DNA of 64,000 nt from Apodemus sylvaticus. Its lineage: Eukaryota; Chordata; Mammalia; Rodentia; Muridae. The position numbers were made by a program, and so were the translations under genes. The stretch covers positions 38,761,842 through 38,825,841 of the forward strand of contig NC_067488.1 in NCBI RefSeq assembly GCF_947179515.1, given 5' to 3'. Every line of letters starts with the position of its first letter. The first letter of the stretch is position 1. This document shows positions 22,557 through 34,380 of this stretch, piece after piece. Under the pieces are notes generated by a model. The model saw nothing but the letters and a program-made list of their open reading frames with translations, made no database searches and had not been told where the DNA came from.

Positions 22557-24200
22557 GATTTGACTACTAGATTCCAGTAGCTCTTCTATCCTATAATAGC
22601 TAAGTGTTCTACTGTCACCACCAAACACTGATTGGGTCTGCAGAACAAAAACCTGTGGAGCACTTGGGTACTGATGGAGGCATTTTAAGGAAAACCTAAG
22701 TCTTCACATGTGGCTTCTCATGAAGTTTCCTTGTCTTCTGCATCTTCTTTTATTGTTTTCTGAAATTAAGCAGAGGTGTGGTTAAGCCATGAGGTGACTG
22801 TGGATGCCTGTATCTCTACAACTTCACTTGTCTCCAAACTCCCCTACAGCATGCATGTGCCTTCTGAAAGTATATTAGAGCAGCCACAACAGTATCATAT
22901 TTAAGCAGAAAAAGTTTCCCATTGAGCAACCTGTTATTTTATTATTGTTTTCAACTGGAATATTTTTAACTTTTTGAAAAGTAAATAGCATTTCTTGGTA
23001 ACTTAACATTCTCAACTCAAAAAATAAATAAAAAAATATGATTTATCTTCATACAATACTGCTTACTACAGACTTCACATCTTCAAATAGGCATGTCAAG
23101 GGCACAGCTGGCCTCCCAAATCAAAGCAAAATCAAAAAAGGAAAGAAAAGAAAAGAAGTGTTTGTGTTGCTGATGTTTAATGGGCTGTTTTCAGAGGTTA
23201 GACTTTGGACAAAGGAAGAACAATGAAATAGATTTAAACAAATCCAGTTAAATATCAATACAGATCATAATCAGAAAAGAGAGGGAGAAAATATTTCAGT
23301 ACTGGGTTAGAAAATAAACAGATTAGGCAGTTGTTTTGTGTGCCTATAAAGAAATCTAAATGTAACAAAAAATATTGGATTAATACCTAGATCAGCTCTA
23401 ATGCAATATGAGACACACTTCAGCTAGATGGGCTTATAGTTATGGTCTTTATTCTTGCATGTAATCAAAATTAGGAAAAATCCACTTCTGCAACTCGAAG
23501 CTTACTCCTAATATCTCCATGGAAACTGGTGGTTAAATTGAATCGTCAATGTGCTTAGTGGGTACTCCTTCACAAGTTGGCTTAACATAGAACCTTTTAA
23601 TTCCTGGGATCACATATGTAACCCCAATGTGAAATCAGTATGGGATAGTCCATCCAGTTTCCCAAACTAACATATCCCAAACTGAAAGCTTGTTTCCTTT
23701 ACATTTGCATGTCTTTTTGTCAGTGTCCCTCAGCAAGGATTATTGACTATTTAGAATATTATAGCAAGACCTCTGGTCTCCAGAATCTGAGCACATTTCA
23801 CCATATCTACAATTTGTCCAGGACTTGAAGCATCAATTTTATTTCCTGTTTTACTCACCTCTAAATGTCTCTTCAGTTTTCTCTCCTAGTACAACTATCA
23901 TTGTCAAGGTGTGTCATGCTAACTCAGGAGGAATCTATGTGCAATTCATTGCACTGTTTCCTGGTCTTTAAATTAAATGGCCAGAAGAGCCTGATCAGTT
24001 GCCACTTCTTTCCCTGACTGACCTTATCTTCTCCCTGTTGTCCTCAGAGTAGGCTACACTTGGCTTTGGACTGTGCTCTCTTCTCAGGCCTGTGAAACTG
24101 TTAGTTCTTTATATAGAATTACTTGGACATAGAAATCCATGTTGTCCACATATCTCCTTTTTCAACCATATATCTATATTTTTGGAATATCTTGTTTTTA
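22557..24200. other. Unique intergenic DNA
   Basis: No gene or repeat recognised. A small purine cluster is present at 23130-23160. Confidence 0.45.
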
Positions 24201-24204
24201 ATAT

Positions 24205-24817
24205 ATTAAGTTTTTCCCCTTTATGTTTTGTTCTGTCATGTATCACATCCCAACTGAAGTTTACCCTTCTTCCCCATCTCCCACACTCTCCCTGCATATC
24301 CCTTTTCCCCAAATCCCCAGTCCACCTCCCTTAAGAAAAGAAAAGCCCTCTCAGGGACATCAACCATGTATAGCATAACAAGCTACAATAAGACCAGGCA
24401 CCTCTTCTGACATCAAGGCTGGAAAAGGCAACCCAATAGAAGGAAAGGTATCCCAAAGGCAGCAAAGAAAGTAGAGACAACCCCCACTGCCAGTGTAGGG
24501 AGCTCTCTCCTACCCCAAGTTCATATGTTCACCTGTGTTCATAGTATCTTTATTTATAATAGCCAGAAACTAGAAACAGCCTAGACATATCTCAACCAAA
24601 GAAAGAATAAGGAAATATGGCACATTTAAACAGTGGAGTATTGCTTAGCATTTTTTTTTACAAATGACATCATAAAATTTCCTGGCAAATGGATGAAACT
24701 AGAAACAAAAATCATCCTGAGTGAGATAATCCAGACACAGAAACATAAACATGGTATGTACTCACTTATAAACTGATATTAGTTATAAAGTAAAAGATAA
24801 TCATGCAATATCCATAG
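24205..24817 (-). mobile_element. 5'-inverted L1 (Lx-like)
   Basis: Positions 24205-24528 are an Lx-like L1 3' UTR on the minus strand ('gtatcacatcccaactgaag' near its 3' end, 'gggacatcaaccatgtatag' inward). At about 24530 the sequence switches to plus-strand ORF2 end ('gttcatagtatctttattta' followed by taatagccag). It continues past the ORF2 stop region and ends near 24817. This is the same two-part layout as 1411-2181 but older. Only a 6-bp aatatc is shared by the flanks, so the target duplication is not established. Confidence 0.65.
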
Positions 24818-26039
24818 GCTTTCAATACAGTATTTAAAAAAAAGAAAAACTGTTCTAGCCACTCAAAAGCCAACTACCAGATAATCTTTTTCTTTGAGTA
24901 GTTTAATTGAATATCACACTGCAGTCCTCAGATATGATAGCCCATCCACCCTCAAATTTTTCCTCTGTTCATAGACACAGTGAACACAGTTATACAAATA
25001 GGGACATCAGTACTTTCCCCTTTAATTGATGTTTTAGGAAGACTACCCCGATGATACTCTGTACATACTGGACCTTGATGTCTGCGAATTGATGTTTATG
25101 CATCAGTGTCAGAACTAGATGGAGGGGGGTTACACATTTTTTAATATTCTGGACTTTAATTTGTAGAAAAGAAAACCTTATTTGACATTTTAGTTATCCA
25201 TAATATAGGATGATCCTGACAGTTTCAACTATAGTTTCACATTGTACAACATCTAATAGACAAGATTGATTCCAGTTTGTAATGTGTAATTGAAAATTTT
25301 GATTTTGTTTGTCATCCCACATTAAAAAGTCCAAGGGGATTTTATTACACCTGTTAAAAATTTGTAACATACTTAAAGTTTTATTTATTAGGTGTGTGGG
25401 AGTTGGGTAAGCACCCAGGAAACCATCTGATTAGAACAAATTAAATTGACAAATAAATCTAAATTAGTTAATTGGTCTGAAGTTGCAAGGGTTACTCAAG
25501 AAGTTTGTTAATATTTTTGATTTGAATAAGAAAATAATATATATCAATTAAATACAAAAAATAAGGATAGGCATTTATTTTTGTAGTGATTTCAGTAAAT
25601 ATTAATCTTTAGAACTCAATAAAATATACACTTACTTTACTTTAAAACCTAAAATATATAGTTTTAATATATCAAAGGCTCACACATATTTTGGAAGCAG
25701 TAGAACTGTTTTTTCTTCATTTCATGTTTTTGAGCAAGGTCACTAATTTCATTTGTTCTAATGCGCTAAATTAATTATGCAAGAACACTAATAATCCAGA
25801 TGACTAACTATGTATGTGTGTGTGCTGTGTTTTATTGTAGCTATCTATTTTCTGCTGAATTGTGTCTTCTTAAAATTCACATTCCTGAATTTACTCTGGA
25901 TTTTTCTATTTTGAGATAAATGTCTTTCAGGGGACAATTAAGGTCAACTAAGTTCACAATGTGAAAGCTCTAATTTGGCAGGACTTATATCATTAGAAAA
26001 AGAGCGGCAAACACCAAAGATGAAGTCAGCCTTTTCTCA
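24818..26039. other. Unique AT-rich intergenic DNA
   Basis: No gene or repeat recognised. A short TG run lies near 25812. Confidence 0.45.
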
Positions 26040-26170
26040 CTCTGCCTCTGACTCTGCTTCTCTCTCTGTGTCTTTGTCTCGCTGTCTCTCTGTTTCTTTG
26101 TCTTTCGGTCTCTCTGTTTGCTTGTCTTTCTGTCTCTTTCATACACATACACACACAAACACACAAAATA

Positions 26171-26209
<39 letters not shown>

Positions 26210-26217
26210 ACAAACAC
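26040..26217. repeat. (TC)n-like / (CA)n compound low-complexity tract
   Basis: An imperfect CT/TCTG-rich stretch (to about 26139) passes into a CA tract with interruptions. The Ser/Leu-rich and Val/Cys-rich ORFs across it are artefacts. Confidence 0.95.
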
Positions 26218-27839
26218 CCCACAGTGAAAATCAAAAATCTATGTGAACAGAGACCAAAGGTAACTACACCATGATCCTGACCTTCCAACTCTAGAACTAT
26301 AAGATAACAAATGGCTGTTGCTTCATCTTCCCACTCTGATATTGAGTTGATACATCATGAAGTGACTGACACACCAATCCTTCCCTCCAGAACTGTATCT
26401 ACTTTGTTCTAAGAGGTAGATTCCTTAACAATTTAGGTAATGCAGGAGCTTCCTTTTAGAAATGCACACCTTCAGCAGAATTAAAACCATATTGGCCATT
26501 GTGTAAAGGAAAATATTTATTTACTTATTCATGGGCACTCCATGCATGCCTGAGGTGTGGCCTTAAGTTTGAAAATTCCTTTCCATCTTGTGCTGAACAT
26601 TTTCCAATTTCAATAGAAAGGAATAGAGCTAACCTTGATGTTCTTAATGGTCCTCAGAAAGTTCCATCTGCAATTCCAGATAAACATTAAAAACAACTAT
26701 TTGGCTTGATTTACATTACCCTTCCAGAATGCTACTGTAAAGGTTGGTGGACAATATCATAAGCAGCTGTAGAGTTAGAAGCAGATGTAGAGGATGGAGG
26801 CAGAGGCATACCTATCTAATTTCTTTCCTATTGGCATTTTATAACCTACAGATTCAGTGTGCCCACACAGACAGCATTTCAAAAAAGCCTGACAAAGCCT
26901 AACAACTAGAGATGACATCCAAGACAAATATTCCTTGCATGCAATCATCAGTCCAAGAAAAATCAGAAATTGATTATTGAGCTTTTTCTTCAAAATATCC
27001 AATTTCTTTTTCTGTCAGGGTCTGGTTCTCACAATATTCTTGGCATGATAAGTTTGATATCATACTGGTACAGCACCATCACACATATCATTTGAGCTAT
27101 CTTATCTACTGCTTTAACTGCTGTATGTTCCTCCATGCAGTGTATTTTTCTCATTTATTTCATATATTTATGATGAAAAGAGATTTTTATAGTTTATCAT
27201 TGTATCTAGAATAATTCATCTTAAGAGAAACAATCATTGGCTCTTTAAGACATAGATGACTACTTGCTCCTCCCTTTCTGCAAAACACAGCATTGTTTCT
27301 GGATCTCCATGGATTCTTGGAAGAGCTGGTATTCTAAGCATCAGCAAAGAATTGCTATTAATAACATATAATAAATTTCAAACCAAGTTCCAAGAAGTTG
27401 AGTGAGTTATACAGGGTTAAATGAGTCTCTCAGTGGAGGACTCTTTGTGCCACAGTTCTGCCACTATCTGTACTGAAAGATGGACTGGTGGAATATTTGC
27501 TGTGTTCATGCCAACCAGTACGTGCTGATTCAGTTTAAGCAAGGATGCAAAAGCATTCTTTACTGATTATATGGTTCTGTCTTTGGTCTTTAATCTATGG
27601 GGTGATTGCAGATCTGGTTTCCCTATTGTTTTAAGCACTGATTAATAAGTGATGATTGCAGATGGATATGATGACCTGTTCTAAAAGTAAGGTAGCCCCT
27701 AGACAGAAAATAAGAACATGAAAGACAATATTTATAGGCAGTCTGCTCACTGATGTGAAGTTATTTTTTTATAACTATTGAGTTAATGTCTAGGATTTAA
27801 TTTCACCCTCCAAAATACTTGCCCCTAAGGTATGTTAGG
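26218..27839. other. Unique intergenic DNA
   Basis: No gene or repeat recognised. Confidence 0.45.
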
Positions 27840-27935
27840 GAGGATGATTTCCATTTTACAGATGATGGAACTGAGGTTTAAACAAAGACAGAGATGTGTG
27901 TAATACATGTCATTAAATCCAGATTATCTTAGCAA
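27840..27935 (+). mobile_element. MIR SINE
   Basis: The stretch 'gatttccattttacagatga', then tggaactgaggtttaaac, is close to the MIR core. The downstream 'cattaaatccagatt' fits the end of the core. MIRs predate placental radiation, so this part of the locus is ancestral DNA. Confidence 0.65.
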
Positions 27936-29889
27936 GATGCTTCAAGGATGCATATGAAACAAAAATTCTTTTCTTCCAACTTGGGAGAATATATATTCTA
28001 AGTTCAAGATGTTTTTAGATTTCATTTTTTAATGAAAACTCTTGTCCTTGATTGTGAAGTTTGGCTTTCCCTTCATGTTCTCTCTCATGGTACCTTGCTA
28101 TCTCTTTTCCTTTTAAAATCCTAAACCCAGCATGAGAGTCCCACATTGTATGTACTTCTGAACATTTTCACATGCATTCTGTTTTCAAGTATCATTACAC
28201 TAGGGTTTCAACTTTCTTTTAGGAATTATAATGGTACCCAACCCTATCCATATCATAGGATACTATCACATGTGGTCACAAATTGGATAAATTAAAATAA
28301 CTTTTGTACCTCAGCTCAAGATTTCTTTAACTCCAGTCAATTGATCTTGTCCTTGGAGCTCCAGTAATTAAGCAACTTGATACCTCTTACAGTCTGAACA
28401 GAAATGGTTCCAGGTAAGTTTCAGTCCAAGTCTTAATGCATTGCTTCATATTATTTCCCTAAATGTTTAAACTGAGGTGTAACATGTATGAGAACCTTAT
28501 TTACCCATTGTCTTCTGTGTACCAGATGCATTCCCCAGTCTATACTTTCATGTACATACAAGGATGGACTTCTTTTTGAAATTGGTCCAGCCTTGCTTTG
28601 CTTAAAAAGATTAGTTTCTTCCATATAAAAGTCTGAAGAAACAGTATGTAGTTGAATAGCATTACCTCCTTGATAGAGCAATCACAAAGAGTCATTCTCA
28701 ACCTTGAACCTATACACTGACCTCACCACACATTCAAGAAATGTAACATGGTTAAGGAAGGAGAAGCATTAAAGAGCCGCTGAGGTGTGCACTGATGTGA
28801 GAACATGGAGTGAACAGCTGAGCTACATGACTCTGGAAGAGGCTGATATCCTAGATTACATGATTCCAGGGTACCCTACCCAAAAAAGTATGAGGGTAAT
28901 ATCAGAGAGCTATAAATGTAAGGAGAGGCTTTCCAAAGTTGCTAGGTCATGAGATCCGAGAATATAATCTAGGAGATTATTGATGTGGTAGAAAATATTA
29001 ATAGCAAATTGCTCACATTTTCAGAAAAAAATTTATGGAGTAAGGTATAGGAGCATCAGCATCACTGGAGAGTAAGTACACTAGATGGTTACTTAGGATA
29101 TATTTCCATGAAAATGATATTAGATAATACAAAAACAGGTATGGGATCCATTTCTCTTGAAATGTTCCTTAGTGGATTTTATTAATTTGGAAGGAAATGA
29201 AGATACATATTTGTATTTCACATCTTATCTATGAGCAAGAGGACAAGACAGTAAGGGATAGAAGTGAAAAACTCAATTTTTGCCTTAGAAAATCCACAGC
29301 ATAAAAAAGGTAAACTGATTCCTACAGTTTACTGTGTATGTAAAGCATTTCTGGCAAGAATAGGTCACGGCCACAAAGTTCTATAGCTAAGAAACATGCT
29401 GAGCATAAATGTGGCAATGGTAAATTCATCGGCCAACAAACCCCTAAGATGATAGGTCTTGTCAGAGATACATATTGACATGAAGTGTTTAGAGAATTAT
29501 AGGACATTCCAGGTATCAGGTTTGAGTGCTCTGCCGCTGTCTAGATGTTATAATCACAGTGAGATGGAGATACCATCTCAGAGATCAGAACAAGGAGGCA
29601 GAATTTACTAGCTATATGCTTTTTAATTTCTGAATTTGTCCCACTGACTGACCATTAACTTACATGAAATATATATCGGTAACTCCTGAATTTAGCTTTT
29701 AGTTAAGATTTGGCAAGGAATAATTTTCAGTGCACCTTTCCAATAATCTTTATCTGGCTATAATAAAGCAGTAGGAAAAATTGAATCTTATCATCAGGAA
29801 AAATAATTGAAAGAACTACAGTTTAGTTTAAAATTTTGGAAAAAATATTGATAAATTATATTTCTTTTTTGTGTGTTTTTGAATGTGGA
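27936..29889. other. Unique intergenic DNA
   Basis: No gene or repeat recognised. ORFs of 61-76 codons show no family features. Confidence 0.45.
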
Positions 29890-30282
29890 TTTTCTATTAG
29901 ATATTTCCTTTATTTATGTTTCAAATGTTATCCCCTTTCCTGGTTTTCCCTCCAAAAACACCCCATCCCATATCCCCCTCCCCCTACTTACCAATTCTAC
30001 TACCCACCCACCAGCTTCCCTGTCCTGGCATTCCCCTATACATGGGCATCAAGCCTTCTCAGGTCCAAGGGCCTCTCCTCTCTTTGCTGTCCAAAAAGAC
30101 CATCCTCTGCTCCATATGCAGCTGGAGCCATGGGTCCCTCCTTGTGTGCATTTTGATTGGTAGTTGAGACCCTGGGAGATATGGGAGACTGCCAGTACCT
30201 GATAATTACAAAGGTAGGTGCTCTCAGCCAACCACTGGACTGAGTACAAGGTCCCCAATGGAGGAGCTAGAGAAAGGACACA
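29890..30282 (-). mobile_element. 5'-inverted L1 3' UTR fragment
   Basis: From 29890 to about 30187 the minus strand carries the distal L1 3' UTR, with its tail at the left (ttttctattagatatttcc). From about 30188 to 30282 the plus strand carries a more proximal 3' UTR piece ('gccagtacctgataattaca', later ccccaatggaggagctagag). The two pieces are adjacent in L1 order, with roughly 75 bp missing between them, which is the twin-priming layout. A younger L1 begins exactly at the right edge, so a target-site duplication could not be checked there. Confidence 0.7.
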
Positions 30283-31068
30283 AGAAATGTTCAACATCCT
30301 TAGTCATTAGGGAAATGCAAATCAAACAACCCTGAGATTTCACCTCATACCAGTCAGAATGGCTAAGGTCAAAAACTCAGGAGACAGCAGGTGCTGGTGA
30401 GGATGTGGAGAAAGAGGAACACTCCTCCACTGCTGGTGGGATTGTAAGATGGTGCAACCACTTCCGAAATCAGTCTGGAGGTTCCTCAGAAAACTGGGCA
30501 TGGCACTTCTGGAGGACCCTGCTATACCATTCCTGGGCATATACCCAGAGGATTCCCCAGCATGTAATAAGGACACATGCTCCACTATGTTCATAGCAGC
30601 CCTATTTGTAGTAGCCAGAAGCTGGAAACAACCCAGGTGTTCCTCAACGGATGGATACAAAAAAATGTGGTATATTTACACAATGGTTCAGCCATTAGAA
30701 ACAATGAATTCATGAAATTCGTAGACAAATGGATGGAGCTGGAGAACATCATACTAAGTGAGGTAATCCAGTCTCAAAAGATCAATCATGGTATGCTCTC
30801 ACTGATAAGTAGATATTAACCTAGAAACTTGGAATACCCAAGAAATAATCCACATATTAAATGATGTCCAAAAAGAATAGAGGAGTGGCCCCTGGTTCTG
30901 GAAAGACTCAATGCAACAGTATAGGGGACTACCAGAACAGGGAAGTGGGAAGGAGTAGATGGAGAGAAACAGGGGGAGGGAAGAGGGCTTATGGGACTTG
31001 TGGGGAGTTGGGACCCAGAAAAGAGGAAATCATTTGATATATAAATAAAGAATACATCAAATAAAAAA
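30283..31068 (+). mobile_element. Young 5'-truncated L1
   Basis: It starts in late ORF2 ('aagaaatgttcaacatcctt') and runs through the ORF2 stop near 30819 to a rat-type 3' UTR and A-rich end (about 31068). ORF2 is broken by small deletions, for example at 'aatggttcagcc' near 30684, where the standard reading is aatggagtactattcagcc. It shares several unusual bases with the nested copy at 50569-51080, such as 'ttgtaagatggtg' and 'ggagtagatgga', so the two belong to one subfamily. Confidence 0.88.
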
Positions 31069-31084
31069 GTATATTAAACCATAA

Positions 31085-34014
31085 AAATTTTTTCAGAAAA
31101 GTGACTGGATATAAAAATAACTAAAACAAATCAAAAGCCTTCTTTTACTCAAAGGATAAAACAGGCTGAGAAACAAATTAGGGAAACAACATCCTTCATT
31201 ATAGACACTAATAATATTATATACCTTGGTGTGACTCTAACTAAGGAAGTGAAAGATCTGTATAATAAGAACTTCATGTCTGAAGAAAGAAATCGAAGAA
31301 CTCAGAAGATGGAAAGTTCTTCCATGCTCATGGATTGGCAGGATTAAAATAGCAAAAATGGCTGTCTTGCTGAAAGCAATCTACTGATTCAATGCAATCC
31401 CCATCAAAATCTCAACTCAATTATTCATAGAATTAGAAAGCACAATTTTCAAATTCATTTGGAATAAGAAAAACCTAGTATAGTGAAAACTATTCTCAAC
31501 AATAAAAGAACATCTGGGGGAATCAGCATCCCTGACATCAAGCTGTAATAACAGAGCAATAGTGTTAAAAACTACATGGTATTGGTACAGCGACAGGCAG
31601 TTAGATCAATAGAATAGAAGTGATAACCAAGAATTAAACCCACACACCTATGGTCACTCGATCTTTGACAAAGGAACTAAAACCATCCAGTGGATAAAAT
31701 AGCATTTTCAGCAAATGGTGCTAGTTCAACTGGTGGCCAGCATGTAGAAGAATGCAAATTCATTCTTTTTTTAATTAGATATAGTCTTTATTTACATTTC
31801 AAATGATTTCCCCTTTCCTGGTTTCCTACCACCAGCACCACCAAAGTCCCATAAGCCATCTCCCCTCCCCCTGTCCCCCAATCAATCCCCTCCTGCTGCC
31901 CTGTCCTGGTATTCCCCTACATTGCTTCATGGAGCCTTTCCAGGACCACGGGCCTCTCCTCCCTTTGATGTCCAACAAGGCCATCCTCTGCTGCCTACGC
32001 ATCTGGAGCCATGGGTAACACCATGTGTAGTCTTTGGTTAATGCCTTATCCCTGGAAGCTCTGGGAGTTCTGAGTGGCTCATATTGTTGTTCCTCCTATG
32101 GTGCTACAAACATCTTTAGCTTCTTGGGTCCTTTCTCTAGCTCCCCCATTGGGGACCCTATGCTTAGTTCAATGACTGGTTGAGAGTGTCTCCCTCTGTA
32201 TTTGCCTCCCGGGTGACAGCTATATCCAGCTCTAGTCAGCAATTACTTGTGTGCATCAATAATACTGTCTGGGTTTTGTACCTGTATATGGGATGCATCA
32301 CTAGGTGGGGTAGTATCTGGATGGTCTTTCCCTCAGACTCTGCTCCATACTTTGTCCCTGTATCTCTTATGTCCTTGAACAAAGCTCAAGTCCAAGTGGA
32401 TCAAGGACCTCCATATAAAACCAGATACACTGAAACTAATAGAACAGAAAGTGGAGAAGAACCTTGAACACATGGGTACAGGGAAATTTTCCTGAACAGA
32501 ACACCAATGGCTTATGCTCTAAGATCAACAATTGACAAATAGGACCACATAAAATTGCAAAGCTTCTTTCTGTAAGGCAAAGGACACTGTCAATAGTACA
32601 AAACAGCAACCAACAGATTGGGAAAAGATCTTTATCAATTCTACATCTGTTAGAGGGCTAATAGTCCCATTTATTCAAAGAACTCAAGAACTTTAGACTC
32701 CAGAGAAGCAAATAACCCTATTAAAATTATATACAAAGTTAAACAAAGAATTCTCAACTGAGGAATACCAAATGGCTGAGAAGCACCTAAAAAAATGTTC
32801 AACATCTTTAGTCAACCTGGGAATTCTGCCTCACACCAGTCAGAATGTCTAAGATCAAACACTCAGGTAGCAGCAGATGCTGATGAGGATGTGGAGACAG
32901 AAGAACAATCCTCCATTGCTGGTGAGAATGTAAGCTGGTACAACCACTCTGGAAATCAGTTTGGCATTTTCTTAGAAAATTGGACACAGTATTACCTTAG
33001 GACTCACATATACCATTCCTTGGCATATACCCAAATGATGCTCCAACATATAACAAGGACATATGGTCCATTGTTTTCACAGCACCCTTACTTATAATGG
33101 CCAGAAGCTGGAATGAACTTTGGTGTCCTTCATCAGAAGAATGAACACAAAAATGGTGTAATTTATACAGTGGAGTACTACTCGGGTATTAAAAACAATG
33201 GCTTCATGAAATTCTTAGGCAAATGGATGGAATTATAAAATATTATCCTGACTGAGGTATTTACTTACAAATAAGCGAATATTAGCCCCAAAGCTTGGAT
33301 TACCCAACATACAATTCATAGACCACATGAAGATCAAGAAGAAGTGTGGATGCCTCAGTCCTTCTTAAAATGGAAACAAATACTCACAGGAGCAAATGTG
33401 AAGACAAAGGGAAGAGCAGAGCCTTAAGGAAAGGCCTTCCATAAACTGCCCCACTTGGGTATCCATCACATATACAGACATCAAATCCTGACTCCTTTTT
33501 GGATGCCAAGATGATATTGCTGATAGGAGCCTGATATAGCTGTCTCCTGAGAGGCTCTACCAAAACCTGAAAAATACAGAGGCAAATGCTCACAGCTAAC
33601 CATTGGACTGAGCATGGGATCCCCAATGGAGTAGTTAGAGAAAGGAGTGAAGGAGCTGAAGGGCCTTGAAACCCAAAGGAAGAATAACAATATCAACCAA
33701 CCAGTCCTCCCTCCCAGAGCTCCCAGGGACTAAACCACCAACCAAAGAGTATACATGAAGGAACCCATGGCTCCAGCTACATATGTAGCAAAGGACAGCC
33801 TTGTTAGATATCAATGGGAGGTGAAGCCATTGGTTTCATGAAGGCTCAATGTTCCAGTGTAGTGGAAAGCCAGAGCAGGAGGAGGTAGGAGTTGGTAGTT
33901 AGGTGGGGGAGCACCCTTCTAGAAGCAGGGAGAAGGAAGATGATTGGATAGGGGCTTTCTGGAGGGGAAACTGGGAAAGGGGATAACATTTGAAATGTAA
34001 GTAAATGAAATATC
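31085..34014 (+). mobile_element. Old L1: late ORF2 plus complete 3' UTR, split by an antisense L1
   Basis: Starting inside the RT thumb region ('ttcagaaaagtgactggata'), it runs through late ORF2 to 31764. It resumes at about 32367 ('gtccttgaacaaagctcaag') and continues through the ORF2 end (about 33290) and a full Lx-type 3' UTR ending 'ggggataacatttgaaatg' near 34000. A GA microsatellite replaces the A-tail. Many stops and indels interrupt ORF2. One deletion just before 'ctcacaccagtcagaatg' (about 32830) removes about 35 bp. It is clearly older than the antisense element inserted in it. Confidence 0.88.
31765..32366 (-). mobile_element. Nested 5'-truncated L1 3' UTR, antisense to its host
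   Basis: The A-rich 3' end is at the left ('tttttttaattagatatagtc') and the 3' UTR runs on the minus strand to about 32366 ('actttgtccctgtatctc'). The plus-strand host L1 reads 'aaatgcaaattcattc' before it (canonical '...cattcttatctccttg') and 'gtccttgaac' after it, so insertion occurred within that block. A target duplication is not clearly readable. Confidence 0.85.

Positions 34015-34078
<64 letters not shown>
34015..34078. repeat. (GA)n microsatellite at an L1 3' end
   Basis: A GA run with one interruption starts directly at the 3' terminus of the old L1. Confidence 0.97.
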
Positions 34079-34080
<2 letters not shown>

Positions 34081-34084
34081 AGCT

Positions 34085-34380
34085 TGAGGCAGCTCTTCAT
34101 ATGGCATTCATAGTCAGGAAGCAGAGATGATTAGATGCCTGTACTCAGCTCACCTATATTCCTTTTCATTTTCCCAACATTTAGGGTATGACTCCCCACC
34201 TTAATGAACCTAATCTAGACAATCCCTTACAAACAAGTCCAGAGTCTAACCACATCTATGCAGTTCCTTGCTGGTTTGCCAGAAGATAAGCTAGTCTGGT
34301 TAATGCCTGACAAGCTGAGGTTTGTTTCTGAGGGGATACTGGCTCTGGTTAAGTTGACAGTCAAAATTAATCATCACAGT
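34085..34380 (+). mobile_element. Mid-age rodent interspersed repeat, 3' part
   Basis: The landmarks 'gtcaggaagcagagatgatt', 'aacctaatctagacaatccc' and 'gttaagttgacagtcaaaat' follow the 3' half of the repeat also seen at 15612-16108. The family name is uncertain. The left part is missing, and it starts just after the GA tract. Confidence 0.55.

Noticed and set aside
26040..26274. Ser/Leu-rich and Val/Cys-rich ORFs
   Set aside because: They are products of a CT/CA low-complexity tract.
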